34,779 nucleotides of DNA from NCBI GenBank assembly GCA_024227975.1, contig JAAETV010000561.1, positions 1-34,779 of the forward strand. The letters are read 5' to 3'. The notes below the pieces were generated by a model, which worked only from the letters and a program-made list of their open reading frames with translations, did not search any database and was not told the origin of the DNA. Each line of letters starts with the position of its first letter. The stretch's first letter is position 1. This DNA comes from Actinomycetes bacterium. GTDB taxonomy: Bacteria > Actinomycetota > Acidimicrobiia > Acidimicrobiales > SZUA-35. Made by a program: the position numbers and the translations under genes. Below are positions 21,994 through 30,259 of this stretch, piece after piece.

Positions 21994-22845
21994 TCAACCC
22001 TCGATGAAGGTGTATGCGGCAATCCGACCCTCACCGTCGAGGATGAGGACACTCTCTCCCCGATTCGACCACACCGGAAACCGATCACCGAGGTAGAGAT
22101 CGGTTGAAGAGTCCGAGCCGGATCCGGTGTGAACCCGCAGTGAGGCCCCGGGGCCGAGAGTCATGGCTGGTAGGGGGAAGCGATTGCTGGTCGTCTCGTC
22201 ACGAATGGTCCACTGGTCGAGATCGATCGGGTCGGAGCCGGGGTTGTGAACCTCGACCCATTCCTGGTCGAGGTTCTCGTCGTCACGACCTGGTGGATCG
22301 ACCTGATGATCACTGATCTCCAGAGTGGCGACGGCCAAGCCACAGGTCGAGCCCCACCAGCCTTGCCCGTCGGCGGCAGCCTTCATCATGGCCTCGGTCA
22401 GGGCAGGGGCCCCGGCCGACCAGAGAGCCAGAGCCCACCCCAACTCCACCATGGTCTTGTTGACCGAGTGGCCGTCGGCGTTGATATCGGCCAGGAGGCG
22501 ATCGAAACGGTCGACCTCCTCACCTTGGAGACGGAGCTCGCCGGCCGCTGACAGCACCTCATCGAGCGCAGCCCTGGCCTCTTGGCCAACGCAAGTCTCA
22601 TGGTCGGCCAGGGTGAAGCGCTCGGGGGCATTGATACCGACTAGGCGAACCTCGATCTCTTCGTTCCCGACCAACACCTCCAACGAGTCGCCGTCGATGA
22701 CCCGAACGATCTCGATCAGACGCCCCCGGCTCTCCCCATCGACCAGGCCCACCGACCCATCGGGGGTTTCGACAGAGGCACAAGCGGCGACGATCCCAAG
22801 GCCAACGGCCATGACCAAGAGGGCACTCCTGCTGACACCGATCAC
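21994..22845 (-). CDS. Lipoprotein with SNase (thermonuclease) and lamin-tail domains
   Basis: The 283-residue protein has a lipoprotein signal (lipobox VAAC at about residue 22), a staphylococcal-nuclease domain at about 40-165 and a lamin-tail (LTD) domain at about 190-283 (EWVEVHNPGSDPIDLDQWTIRD, RGESVLILDGEG). The nuclease active site looks complete: VIDGDS (metal Asp), VRLVGINAPE (Arg and Glu) and DRFDRLLA (second Arg). It is probably a surface-anchored, Ca-dependent nuclease; LTD domains often accompany extracellular nucleases. The start is a GTG at 22845 and a TAGGGT -10 box ends 6 nt before it, so the message would be leaderless. It is divergent from the gene at 22891. Confidence 0.88.
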   Translation of the reverse strand: MIGVSRSALLVMAVGLGIVAACASVETPDGSVGLVDGESRGRLIEIVRVIDGDSLEVLVGNEEIEVRLVGINAPERFTLADHETCVGQEARAALDEVLSAAGELRLQGEEVDRFDRLLADINADGHSVNKTMVELGWALALWSAGAPALTEAMMKAAADGQGWWGSTCGLAVATLEISDHQVDPPGRDDENLDQEWVEVHNPGSDPIDLDQWTIRDETTSNRFPLPAMTLGPGASLRVHTGSGSDSSTDLYLGDRFPVWSNRGESVLILDGEGRIAAYTFIEG

Positions 22846-22851
22846 GGCCGC

Positions 22852-22857
22852 ACCCTA
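22852..22857 (-). promoter_or_regulatory. -10 box (TAGGGT) of a leaderless promoter for the nuclease gene
   Basis: On the minus strand TAGGGT ends 6 nt before the GTG at 22845. Its TA (22856-22857) is also the TA of the opposite-strand -10 box. Confidence 0.55.
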
Positions 22858-22861
22858 CACT
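22856..22861 (+). promoter_or_regulatory. -10 box (TACACT) for the swivel-domain gene
   Basis: TACACT gives a predicted leader of about 22 nt before the ATG at 22891, which is preceded by the G-rich GGTGGGGG. It shares two bases with the opposing -10 box. Confidence 0.5.
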
Positions 22862-22890
22862 CCCGTCAGACCAGCACACGGTGGGGGCTC

Positions 22891-24660
22891 ATGGGCATCT
22901 GGAAGGCGATCGGCGGCCGAGAGGAGGACGGCCACTGGGTAGGGCACGATCCCAGCAACCAGTTCCCCGTCTACACCAGGGGCAACACCGGTGAGGTCTA
23001 TCCCGAGGTGTTCACCCCCCTCACCTTCTCGATTGCCGCCGACGCTACCGAACTGGCGATGCGAAACGCCATGCTGGAGAGTGGCCTGCTACGGCCCAAG
23101 GAGGTGGACGGCATCCCCCTCACCACCGCCATAGGAGCAGGAGTCTTCGGGGGCTATTCCTACCTCAACCTGAGCCTCCAACGCCTGGCCTCAGCCCGGG
23201 TGCTGGGGGGAAGCGCAGGTGACGCCGACATCAACTTCCTTGGCGACACTGACCCCCCACCCCATGAGCCCCTCCCCAACGAGCGGAACCTGGCCGCCAC
23301 TCTGGGCAGCACCCGCTATGTGTGGAAGCTACTCAACACCACTGAGCTGCCGGCGCTGGCCGATGACCAGACAAGAGTCGATCTCTTCCTGGCCGAGCTA
23401 CCCGATCCGACGGAGGCAACTGATGATCAGCTCCGGCAGCCCGTCGACACCTTCATGCCTCTGTTCAGCGAGCTGTTCGAGCGGCACCTGAAAGTGACGT
23501 TTGCGGCCGGTATCGCCGTTGCTGTGCTCAACGGAATCTGCGACAAGAGGCTGGGTGAGCCCCTTCTCGCAATCCAGCTCCTGGCCGGACTGGGCGATGT
23601 CGACTCGGCTGCGCCATCGCAGGCCATGTGGGATCTGAGCCGCCAGATCAACGATGATCCCGACCTGAGCGCCGCCTTCGATGCCGGGATCGATGACCTG
23701 GTTGACCAGCTGGGTGGCACCGCCGACGACGAACCGCACAGCCCGACGGCGGCGTTCTGGACCGCCTTCAGCTCCTTCCTGGACACGTTCGGCTCACGAG
23801 GTCCCAACGAGTGGGATACGGCTTTTGATACCTGGGGGACCGACCCGACCCTGGCCCTCACCCTCATCGATCGAATGCGAGGAGCAGACGACAGCCACGA
23901 CCCTACCCACCAGGGCCGCAGACTGGCCGCCGAAGCAGAAGCCCTCGAAGCAGAATGCCTAAGTCGCCTCAATTGGATCTACCGATGGCTCTTCACCAGG
24001 ACCCTCCGATCGGCCCGGTTGTACAGCCGCAGCCGAGAACGGACCAAGACGACCGTCGTCAGGGCCATCCACGGCCTCCGCCTACTGACCATGGAGCTGG
24101 CAGCCCGATTGGCTGAACGGACCGGATGCGAGCGGAGCGATATGTGGCTCCTACTCGACGATGAGCTCGACGATTACATGGCCGAGCCGGGCTCGTTCGC
24201 CGAGTTGATCGCCGAGCGACGGCGTCAGCATCAGCTCCTGAACGAATATGAACCCCCCTTCTTCTTCTCCGGCCAGCAGCCACCATTGAGCGAGTGGAAC
24301 CGCAAGGATGCAACCATGGAGCCCCTATCGGATGGCCAGGTCATCAGCGGCATCCCTGGCTGCCCGGGAGTGGCCCGTGGGCGGGCCCGGGTGGTGACCA
24401 ATCCTGGCGATCCCCGAGGGCTCAGTCCCGGTGACGTCCTGGTCGCCCCCCTGACCGATCCGGCTTGGACTCCCCTGTTCGTACCGGCGGAAGCGGTCAT
24501 CGTCGACGTCGGTGCAGTCATGAGCCACGCCGTCATCGTCAGTCGCGAACTCGGCATCCCCTGCGTTGTCTCGGCCACCAGTGCCACCAAGCGCATCCCC
24601 GACGGGGCCATGGTCGAGGTCGACGGAACCAAGGGCACCGTCACTGTTCTCTCGGTGTGA
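22891..24660 (+). CDS. PEP-utilizing (swivel) domain protein lacking an ATP-grasp domain
   Basis: The 589-residue protein ends in a phosphohistidine swivel domain at about 480-589. It contains GCPGVARGRARVV, GDVLVAPLTDPAWTPLF and VMSHAVIVSRELGIPCVV; His546 is the phosphorylatable residue. The first part, with NTGEVYPEVFTPLTFS near residue 33, resembles the middle region of rifampicin phosphotransferase/PEP-synthase-like enzymes. In the complete enzymes an ATP-grasp domain makes the phosphohistidine; none is present here or in the neighbouring genes. It may work with a separately encoded ATP-grasp partner. GGGGG lies close before the ATG at 22891. Its role is not known; intact key residues argue against a decayed gene. 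Confidence 0.85.
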   Translation: MGIWKAIGGREEDGHWVGHDPSNQFPVYTRGNTGEVYPEVFTPLTFSIAADATELAMRNAMLESGLLRPKEVDGIPLTTAIGAGVFGGYSYLNLSLQRLASARVLGGSAGDADINFLGDTDPPPHEPLPNERNLAATLGSTRYVWKLLNTTELPALADDQTRVDLFLAELPDPTEATDDQLRQPVDTFMPLFSELFERHLKVTFAAGIAVAVLNGICDKRLGEPLLAIQLLAGLGDVDSAAPSQAMWDLSRQINDDPDLSAAFDAGIDDLVDQLGGTADDEPHSPTAAFWTAFSSFLDTFGSRGPNEWDTAFDTWGTDPTLALTLIDRMRGADDSHDPTHQGRRLAAEAEALEAECLSRLNWIYRWLFTRTLRSARLYSRSRERTKTTVVRAIHGLRLLTMELAARLAERTGCERSDMWLLLDDELDDYMAEPGSFAELIAERRRQHQLLNEYEPPFFFSGQQPPLSEWNRKDATMEPLSDGQVISGIPGCPGVARGRARVVTNPGDPRGLSPGDVLVAPLTDPAWTPLFVPAEAVIVDVGAVMSHAVIVSRELGIPCVVSATSATKRIPDGAMVEVDGTKGTVTVLSV

Positions 24661-24670
24661 GGCCAGACGG

Positions 24671-25771
24671 TCAGTCGTCGATGGCTTCGACCGTCCAACG
24701 GTTGGCTTCGGCCACTCCGAAGATGCGGACCGTTGCCCCGTCACTGGTCACCACCTCCGATGGCACCTCAGGACCACGGTCAGCGCGGCTCGGCTCGTGA
24801 CGCGAGAGGCGGACGCTGGCGTCGGAGACCTTGAAGCCATAGTGGCGACAGCCATTGACCGAGGTGAACCCTTCGAGCGCGCCCAGGGCATCGGCCTGGT
24901 GGAACACTTCGGCCACCACGGGCAGGGCGAAGGGGGCGTTGAAGATCCCCGGCTTGACGGTTGGGGCGTACTTGTCACTGCTGGGATGGGGGGCTGAGTC
25001 TGTCCCGAGGAAGAAGTCGGTCGATCCTGAGGTTGCGGCCGCCACCAGTGCCGCTCGGTCATCGGCTGAGTTGATGATGGGCTTGCAGTAGAGATCGGGG
25101 CGCAGGCCGTTGGCCAAGAGATCCGACCGATCACAAGACAGATGGTGGGGGGTGATCGATCCCTTGACGTTGGCGTAGGCCAGGACCAGCTCCACTCCAG
25201 CCTGGGTCGAAATGTGCTCGACGGTGACAGGGAGGGTGGCCAGGTCGGTCATGAGGGGGGCCAGTTCCTGGTCGAGGAAGGCCCGCTCCCGGTCGTAGAT
25301 GTCGATGGTGGGATCGGTCGACTCAGCATGGACCAACAAGGGAATGCGGGACTCAGCCATGGCCTCCAAGACCGGCCGGAACGAGGCCAGCGAGGTCCCA
25401 CCGTCCGCTGAGTTGGTGGTGGCCCCAGCCGGGTAGTACTTGACGGCGTACACCACCTCATCGTCGACTCCGGCCCGGAGATCGTCGACGGTGAGCCGAT
25501 CGGTCATGTAGAGGGCCATGATCGGCTGGAAGTCGGGCCTGGCGTGGCCATCAACGGCGGCCAGGATCCTGGCCCGGTAGGCGGCCGCCTCGGCCGTGGT
25601 GGTTATGGGGGGAACCAGGTTCGGCATGACCAGGGCGTAGCGGAAAGCTCCAGCCGTGATGGGGGCCACTGTGGCCAACATATGGTCATCTCGGAGGTGG
25701 ACATGCCAGTCATCGGGAGCGGCGATGTCGAGGGTGACCGAGGGGTCGGGAGCTGCGGGATCCGTTGCCAT
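24671..25771 (-). CDS. pyrC: Dihydroorotase (class II, E. coli PyrC-like)
   Basis: The 366-residue protein has all zinc-site residues of E. coli-type dihydroorotase: DDWHVHLRD (His23, His25), the carboxylated Lys111 in VKYYPAGATTN, His148 in LLVHAES, His186 in VEHIS, and Asp258 in GTDSAPH. It interconverts carbamoyl-aspartate and dihydroorotate in pyrimidine synthesis. The start is the ATG at 25771; the frame extends further but would cross the divergent thrC promoter. A TACAGT -10 box lies 10 nt before it. Other pyr genes are not adjacent. The class II type is less usual in Actinobacteria than the class I PyrC of pyr operons. Confidence 0.93.
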   Translation of the reverse strand: MATDPAAPDPSVTLDIAAPDDWHVHLRDDHMLATVAPITAGAFRYALVMPNLVPPITTTAEAAAYRARILAAVDGHARPDFQPIMALYMTDRLTVDDLRAGVDDEVVYAVKYYPAGATTNSADGGTSLASFRPVLEAMAESRIPLLVHAESTDPTIDIYDRERAFLDQELAPLMTDLATLPVTVEHISTQAGVELVLAYANVKGSITPHHLSCDRSDLLANGLRPDLYCKPIINSADDRAALVAAATSGSTDFFLGTDSAPHPSSDKYAPTVKPGIFNAPFALPVVAEVFHQADALGALEGFTSVNGCRHYGFKVSDASVRLSRHEPSRADRGPEVPSEVVTSDGATVRIFGVAEANRWTVEAIDD

Positions 25772-25781
25772 GGTGATTCGG

Positions 25782-25787
25782 ACTGTA
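25782..25787 (-). promoter_or_regulatory. -10 box (TACAGT) for pyrC
   Basis: On the minus strand TACAGT lies 10 nt before the pyrC ATG at 25771, giving a leader of only a few bases. It shares TA (25786-25787) with the thrC -10 box on the other strand. Confidence 0.5.
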
Positions 25788-25791
25788 CCGT
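25786..25791 (+). promoter_or_regulatory. -10 box (TACCGT) for thrC
   Basis: TACCGT ends 8 nt before the ATG at 25800, consistent with a leaderless message. The two divergent starts are separated by only 28 bp. Confidence 0.5.
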
Positions 25792-25799
25792 TGCCGACG

Positions 25800-27014
25800 A
25801 TGAGCCACGTCTCCCACCTCGAATCAGCCCTCGACGGCACCCAACTCCCCCATGATCAGCTCCAAAGCTTGCATCGGGATCGGCCCCTATGGGTCCGCTA
25901 CGACCTGGAGGCGGTGAAAGCGAGCATGACCAAGGAGCTGGTGGCCAGCCGCCCACCAACCATGTGGCGCTACGCCGAACTGCTCCCCGTCGAGGACGAG
26001 ACCAAGATCGCCTCCCTCGGTGAGGGCATGACCCCCGTCCTGCGGTGCGAGCGGTTGGGAGCCGAGCTCGGCCTCCGGGACCTCTGGGTCAAAGACGAGT
26101 CCCAGCTCCCGACCGGATCGTTCAAGAGCCGCGGGTTGGCCATGGCCGTCAGCAGGGCCAATGAGCTGGGGGTCGAGCGGCTGGCCATTCCTACTGCTGG
26201 CAATGCCGGTGGAGCCATGGCCGCCTACGCGGCCCGAGTCGGGCTCGAAGCCTTCGTCTTCATGCCGGCCGATACCCCCATCGTCAACCAGTACGAGGCC
26301 GCATACTACGGGGCCAACGCCTACCTCATCGATGGGCTGATCAATGATTGTGGGGGCGTGGTTCGTGATGGCACCCCCCACATGGGTTGGTTCGACGTAT
26401 CAACTCTGAAAGAGCCATATCGCATCGAGGGTAAGAAGACGATGGGACTGGAATTGGCCGAGCAGCTCGACTGGGATCTCCCCGACGTCATCATGTATCC
26501 CACCGGTGGAGGGACGGGCTTGATCGGGATGTGGAAGGCGTTCGACGAGCTGGGCGAGCTGGGTTGGCTCAACACCGAGCGTCGGCCTCGCATGATCTCG
26601 TGCCAGGCCGACGGATGCGCCCCCATCAGCACCGCCTGGGAACAGAACGAGCGCTTCGCTGAGCCCTTCCCCAACCCAGAGACGGCAGCCAGTGGGCTAC
26701 GCGTCCCGGTCGCGGTTGGTGACTTCATGATTCTCGATGCCGTCCGGGAATCGGGAGGCCAGGCCCGAGCCTGTGCCGAAGCGGACCTGCTCGACTGGGC
26801 CCGCAGGGGCGCCGCCCTGGAAGGGATCGCCTTTGCTCCCGAAGCGGGAGCTTGTCTCGGGGTGCTGGAAGCCATGGTGGCCGAAGGGTCCATCGACCCC
26901 GACGAGCGGGTCGTCGTCTACAACACGGGGGCTGCTCAGAAATATGTCGAGGTCATGGGGATCAGTCCCCTACCGGAGCTGTCCCGACCCATTGACTGGC
27001 AAGTCCTCGAATGA
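25800..27014 (+). CDS. thrC: Threonine synthase
   Basis: The 404-residue PLP enzyme of fold-type II has the cofactor Lys109 in LPTGSFKSRG, PTAGNAGGAMAAYA, and the phosphate-binding glycine loop PTGGGTGLIGMWKAF. This matches threonine synthase, which converts O-phosphohomoserine to threonine; the closely related serine/threonine dehydratases differ in length and in the N-terminal region. The start at 25800 is set by the -10 box at 25786-25791; the frame remains open upstream but would run through pyrC. It is divergent from pyrC and convergent with the AhpD-like gene. Neighbouring homoserine genes (hom, thrB) are absent. Confidence 0.9.
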   Translation: MSHVSHLESALDGTQLPHDQLQSLHRDRPLWVRYDLEAVKASMTKELVASRPPTMWRYAELLPVEDETKIASLGEGMTPVLRCERLGAELGLRDLWVKDESQLPTGSFKSRGLAMAVSRANELGVERLAIPTAGNAGGAMAAYAARVGLEAFVFMPADTPIVNQYEAAYYGANAYLIDGLINDCGGVVRDGTPHMGWFDVSTLKEPYRIEGKKTMGLELAEQLDWDLPDVIMYPTGGGTGLIGMWKAFDELGELGWLNTERRPRMISCQADGCAPISTAWEQNERFAEPFPNPETAASGLRVPVAVGDFMILDAVRESGGQARACAEADLLDWARRGAALEGIAFAPEAGACLGVLEAMVAEGSIDPDERVVVYNTGAAQKYVEVMGISPLPELSRPIDWQVLE

Positions 27015-27038
27015 GGGCCGCCCCAGGTCAGGGCATTC

Positions 27039-28322
27039 CTAGGTGAGACCAATCCGGGCGTCGTAGAAGGAATAGAGGCGATGCAGCATCTGGCAGATGG
27101 ATATCCAGACGATGATCTCGATGATCTGAGGTGGGGTCAACTGATCGATAACGGTGGAGATCGTGATCTCGTTGATCTCAGCCGGACTGGTTGAGCCCGC
27201 CTTGGCCAAAATGATGGCGGCGGCATCGACCTTGGAGAGGCCCTCAGGCATCACCAAGCCCTCGTTCTCGGCCGTAGCGAAGCGACCGACATCGACCAGC
27301 AGATCCAGGTCGAGCTCAGGAGCCAGGGTCTCGGCCAGCTGTAACATCTCGGCCTGGAGCATCTCGTTGTCCGCCATCTTGGCGAAGACCAGACCGGCCA
27401 GGCACTTGGCCCCGATACCGATCTCGGAATGCTCCGGGTTCAGGTTGTCACGCAAGATGGTGGCGATGGCCTTGACTGCCCGCTTGTGACGAAGGCTGCC
27501 GAATATGGGGAATGAGTAGCCAACCTCGTCCTCCAACATCACCAGGGCCAGTCCGATACGACCCGAGACACCCTTGGTCCAACGGTTTTCAAGCCGGATG
27601 GCGCCAGGAGCTTGGCGGAACACCCGGAGGTAGGTACCGATCGAGTCGGTGGGAATCTCGCCCCCGGACTCGACTACCTCGTCGTCGTCCTCGTCTTCGT
27701 CGTCGTCTTCGCTCCAGTCATGCTTGCCTTGGGACCAGCCGGTCGGCCCGATCAGCTCTTCGACATCGGCGATGGCCTCGGGTTCGAGCTCGATTCCCAT
27801 GGCATCCATGAACTTGTTGAGGAAACCCATCATGGCCACTGACAGGACGATCCACTCGATGTCCTCAGTCGACAGGTACTGCTCCAGCTCCTTGACTTGA
27901 GCACCGGTGAGATCGGAGGGAGCACGGCCCAGCGACTCGGCCGCGGAAGCAACGGCGGCCTCGACCTCGTTGTAGTCGCCGGTGACGGTGTCAGGTGAAG
28001 TCCCCCGGCGCAGGGCGAAGGAGCAGGTGTGGGCCGAGCAGTACATACAGCCGGAGGAGCGACTGGCCACATACATGGCTAGACCCACGAGGTCTTTCGG
28101 TGCGGACTGGCCCAGCAAGGATGCCGGCAGGTTCAAGAGATTGGGGACCAGCAGGTTGTAGCTCCGAAACCCGATGGGCCAGATCTCCAGGTAGGGGTCA
28201 CAGTTCGGGATGACACCAATCAGTTCCTTGACAAGCTTCAGGACAGGTTCATAGTCATCATGAAGCTGGGCGAAGTCGATTCTCTCAGACTTCAACTCCT
28301 GGGCCAGTGTCGCCGCCGCCAT
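27039..28322 (-). CDS. AhpD-like/carboxymuconolactone-decarboxylase-fold protein with two domains
   Basis: The 427-residue protein begins with an AhpD-type domain holding SGCMYCSAHTCSF (Cys92, Cys95, His98), the CxxC-H redox centre used for peroxidase or disulfide chemistry. A very acidic linker (EDDDEDEDDDE, about residue 205) follows, then a second all-helical half with a similar layout but without CxxC (only GAKCLAG and SICQML). It looks like a duplication in which the second copy has lost the redox centre. It is probably a cytoplasmic thiol oxidoreductase; substrate unknown. AGGAGG lies about 10 nt before the ATG at 28322, which favours this start over one 18 codons upstream. It is convergent with thrC and divergent from polX. 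Confidence 0.82.
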   Translation of the reverse strand: MAAATLAQELKSERIDFAQLHDDYEPVLKLVKELIGVIPNCDPYLEIWPIGFRSYNLLVPNLLNLPASLLGQSAPKDLVGLAMYVASRSSGCMYCSAHTCSFALRRGTSPDTVTGDYNEVEAAVASAAESLGRAPSDLTGAQVKELEQYLSTEDIEWIVLSVAMMGFLNKFMDAMGIELEPEAIADVEELIGPTGWSQGKHDWSEDDDEDEDDDEVVESGGEIPTDSIGTYLRVFRQAPGAIRLENRWTKGVSGRIGLALVMLEDEVGYSFPIFGSLRHKRAVKAIATILRDNLNPEHSEIGIGAKCLAGLVFAKMADNEMLQAEMLQLAETLAPELDLDLLVDVGRFATAENEGLVMPEGLSKVDAAAIILAKAGSTSPAEINEITISTVIDQLTPPQIIEIIVWISICQMLHRLYSFYDARIGLT

Positions 28323-28463
28323 AGGCTGCGCCCTCCTCTCGTCATCACCCCCGGTGTGGCCGGCGTAGTCTGCCACACTGTCACCGAAGGAGCTGCCTCG
28401 AGCCCCACAGTTGTCGCCAAACTATGAGGGGTCCGACTTAGAAGACACCGCCATCGTGGTCTC

Positions 28464-28469
28464 TAGACT
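28464..28469 (+). promoter_or_regulatory. -10 box (TAGACT) of a leaderless promoter for polX
   Basis: TAGACT ends 7 nt before the ATG at 28477 and no Shine-Dalgarno sequence is present. Confidence 0.5.
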
Positions 28470-28476
28470 ACCGGGT

Positions 28477-30216
28477 ATGGCGACAATGGCCGACGTGCTT
28501 GCGATGCTCGACGAGCTGATCGCTCTCACTGCTCTGGACGAGGAGAGTCCCCAATCGTTCAAGGTCCGAGCCTACGAGAACGCCAAGCTCAGTTTGGAAG
28601 GCCTCGGAACCGATGTCACCGGATTGTCGGCGACAGAGCTGACAAAGATCAAAGGTGTTGGCAAGGCAACGGCGACCAAGATCAAGCAACTTGTCGACAC
28701 CGGAACGGTGACCAAGCTGGAACAGCTGAGGGAACGCTACCCCCCGTCGTTTGTCGAGATGTCCAGGATCCCGGGACTGGGGCCCAAGACGTTGAAGCTG
28801 ATCAGGAGCGAGCTAGGCGTTGAGGACGTGGAGGGATTGAAGGCCGCCATCGCCGCTGAACAGCTGCGGACCCTACCCCGCATGGGTGCCACCAGTGAGG
28901 CCAAGATCGCCAAGGCCATCGAGAGGCTTGGTCTAACCGGAAAGGACCACCGGACCCCCATCGCCCAGGCACTCCCCCTCGCCAACCGGCTTGTGGCCAA
29001 CCTTCGACTCCTCGAAGGGGTTACCAATGTGGCCTATGGCGGCAGCCTGCGGCGCATGTCGGAGACGGTTGGCGACATCGATATCACCGTGGCCGCCGTC
29101 AACCCGGCATCGGTCATGGCCGCCGTCGTCAAACACGGAACCGTGGCCGAGATCGTGCTCAGTGGCGAGACCAAGACGTCGTACCTGACATCGGGTGGGC
29201 TCCAAGTCGACGTGAGGGTGGTGACCCCCGGCCAATTCGGGGCGGCAACCTTGTACTTCACCGGGTCGAAGGCCCACAACATCGCCCTGCGCCAGCGGGC
29301 CATGGACCGGGGCTGGCTCCTCAACGAGTACGGCCTACTCGATGCCGAAGAGGTCGGCACCGTGATCGCCAGCACCACCGAAGCCAGCATCTATGCCGCC
29401 CTCGATCTCGCCTACATCCCGGCCCCGCTGCGCGAGGCCAGCGGGGAAATCGAGGCTGCGGCCAGGAAGTCCCTGCCGGAGCTGGTCGAACTGTCCCACA
29501 TCAAGGGCGATCTCCACTATCACACCGACCTATCCCGCGATGGTCGAGCCCCTTTGGCCGACATGGTGAAGGTGGCCGCCGACCGTGGCTATGAGTATCT
29601 GGCCATCACCGACCACGGTGAGGATCTGGCCATCAACGGTTCGACCCGGAATGAGCTCCTGGAACAGAGGGAAGCCATTCGCACCCTCCAGCATGACTAC
29701 CCCGACCTCACCATCCTGTGGGGTTGTGAGTTGAATATCGGAGCCAGTGGGGGTCTGGACTATGACGCCGACTTCCGGGCCAACTTCGACTACACCGTCG
29801 CCTCGGTCCACTCCCACTTCGATGCTCCCCCGGTCAAGCAAACGGCCCGCCTGGTGAAGGCCATCTCCGACCCGACGGTCAATTCCATCGGCCACCTCAC
29901 TGGCCGCTACATCGGTCGTCGTCCCGGCATCGAGATCGACGTCGACATCGTGCTCGAAGCCTTGTTCCAGTTCGATGTCGCCCTCGAGATCAATGGGGCC
30001 CTGGATCGTCTCGACGCGGCATCAGAGGTGGTACGCAAGGCCGTCGAGCGAGGGGTGAAGATCGTCATCAACACCGACAGCCACCACACCTCAGAGCTGG
30101 GCCGCATGGAATACGGGGTCAGCACGGCCCAGCGAGGTTGGGCCCCCCGGGAGTTGGTGGTCAACACTTGGCCCCGCGACCGCTTCCTGGCCTGGGTGGC
30201 GGAGAAGCGAGGCTAG
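28477..30216 (+). CDS. polX: DNA polymerase X family protein with PHP domain
   Basis: The 579-residue protein has the usual bacterial PolX order: helix-hairpin-helix DNA-binding region (IKGVGKATATKIK, RIPGLGPKTLKLI), nucleotidyltransferase palm with GGS and GDID (Asp200, Asp202) plus VDVRVV (Asp245), and a C-terminal PHP phosphoesterase with GDLHYHTDLS (His347, His349), ITDHGED, CELNIG, VHSHF, GHLTGR and NTDSHHT. All metal ligands appear intact. PolX fills short gaps in base-excision repair, and the PHP domain supplies 3'-5' exonuclease or phosphatase activity. The start at 28477 gives the normal family length (about 570-580) and fits the -10 box; the frame continues upstream without family resemblance. 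Confidence 0.95.
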   Translation: MATMADVLAMLDELIALTALDEESPQSFKVRAYENAKLSLEGLGTDVTGLSATELTKIKGVGKATATKIKQLVDTGTVTKLEQLRERYPPSFVEMSRIPGLGPKTLKLIRSELGVEDVEGLKAAIAAEQLRTLPRMGATSEAKIAKAIERLGLTGKDHRTPIAQALPLANRLVANLRLLEGVTNVAYGGSLRRMSETVGDIDITVAAVNPASVMAAVVKHGTVAEIVLSGETKTSYLTSGGLQVDVRVVTPGQFGAATLYFTGSKAHNIALRQRAMDRGWLLNEYGLLDAEEVGTVIASTTEASIYAALDLAYIPAPLREASGEIEAAARKSLPELVELSHIKGDLHYHTDLSRDGRAPLADMVKVAADRGYEYLAITDHGEDLAINGSTRNELLEQREAIRTLQHDYPDLTILWGCELNIGASGGLDYDADFRANFDYTVASVHSHFDAPPVKQTARLVKAISDPTVNSIGHLTGRYIGRRPGIEIDVDIVLEALFQFDVALEINGALDRLDAASEVVRKAVERGVKIVINTDSHHTSELGRMEYGVSTAQRGWAPRELVVNTWPRDRFLAWVAEKRG

Positions 30217-30247
30217 TTCCAAGCTGTTGCCGCTGCGGTGACGACTC

Positions 30248-30253
30248 TAAGGT
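30248..30253 (+). promoter_or_regulatory. -10 box (TAAGGT) of a leaderless promoter
   Basis: TAAGGT ends 6 nt before the ATG at 30260. It lies in the 43-bp gap after polX and would make the SDR gene independent of it. Confidence 0.5.
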
Positions 30254-30259
30254 TGCCCA

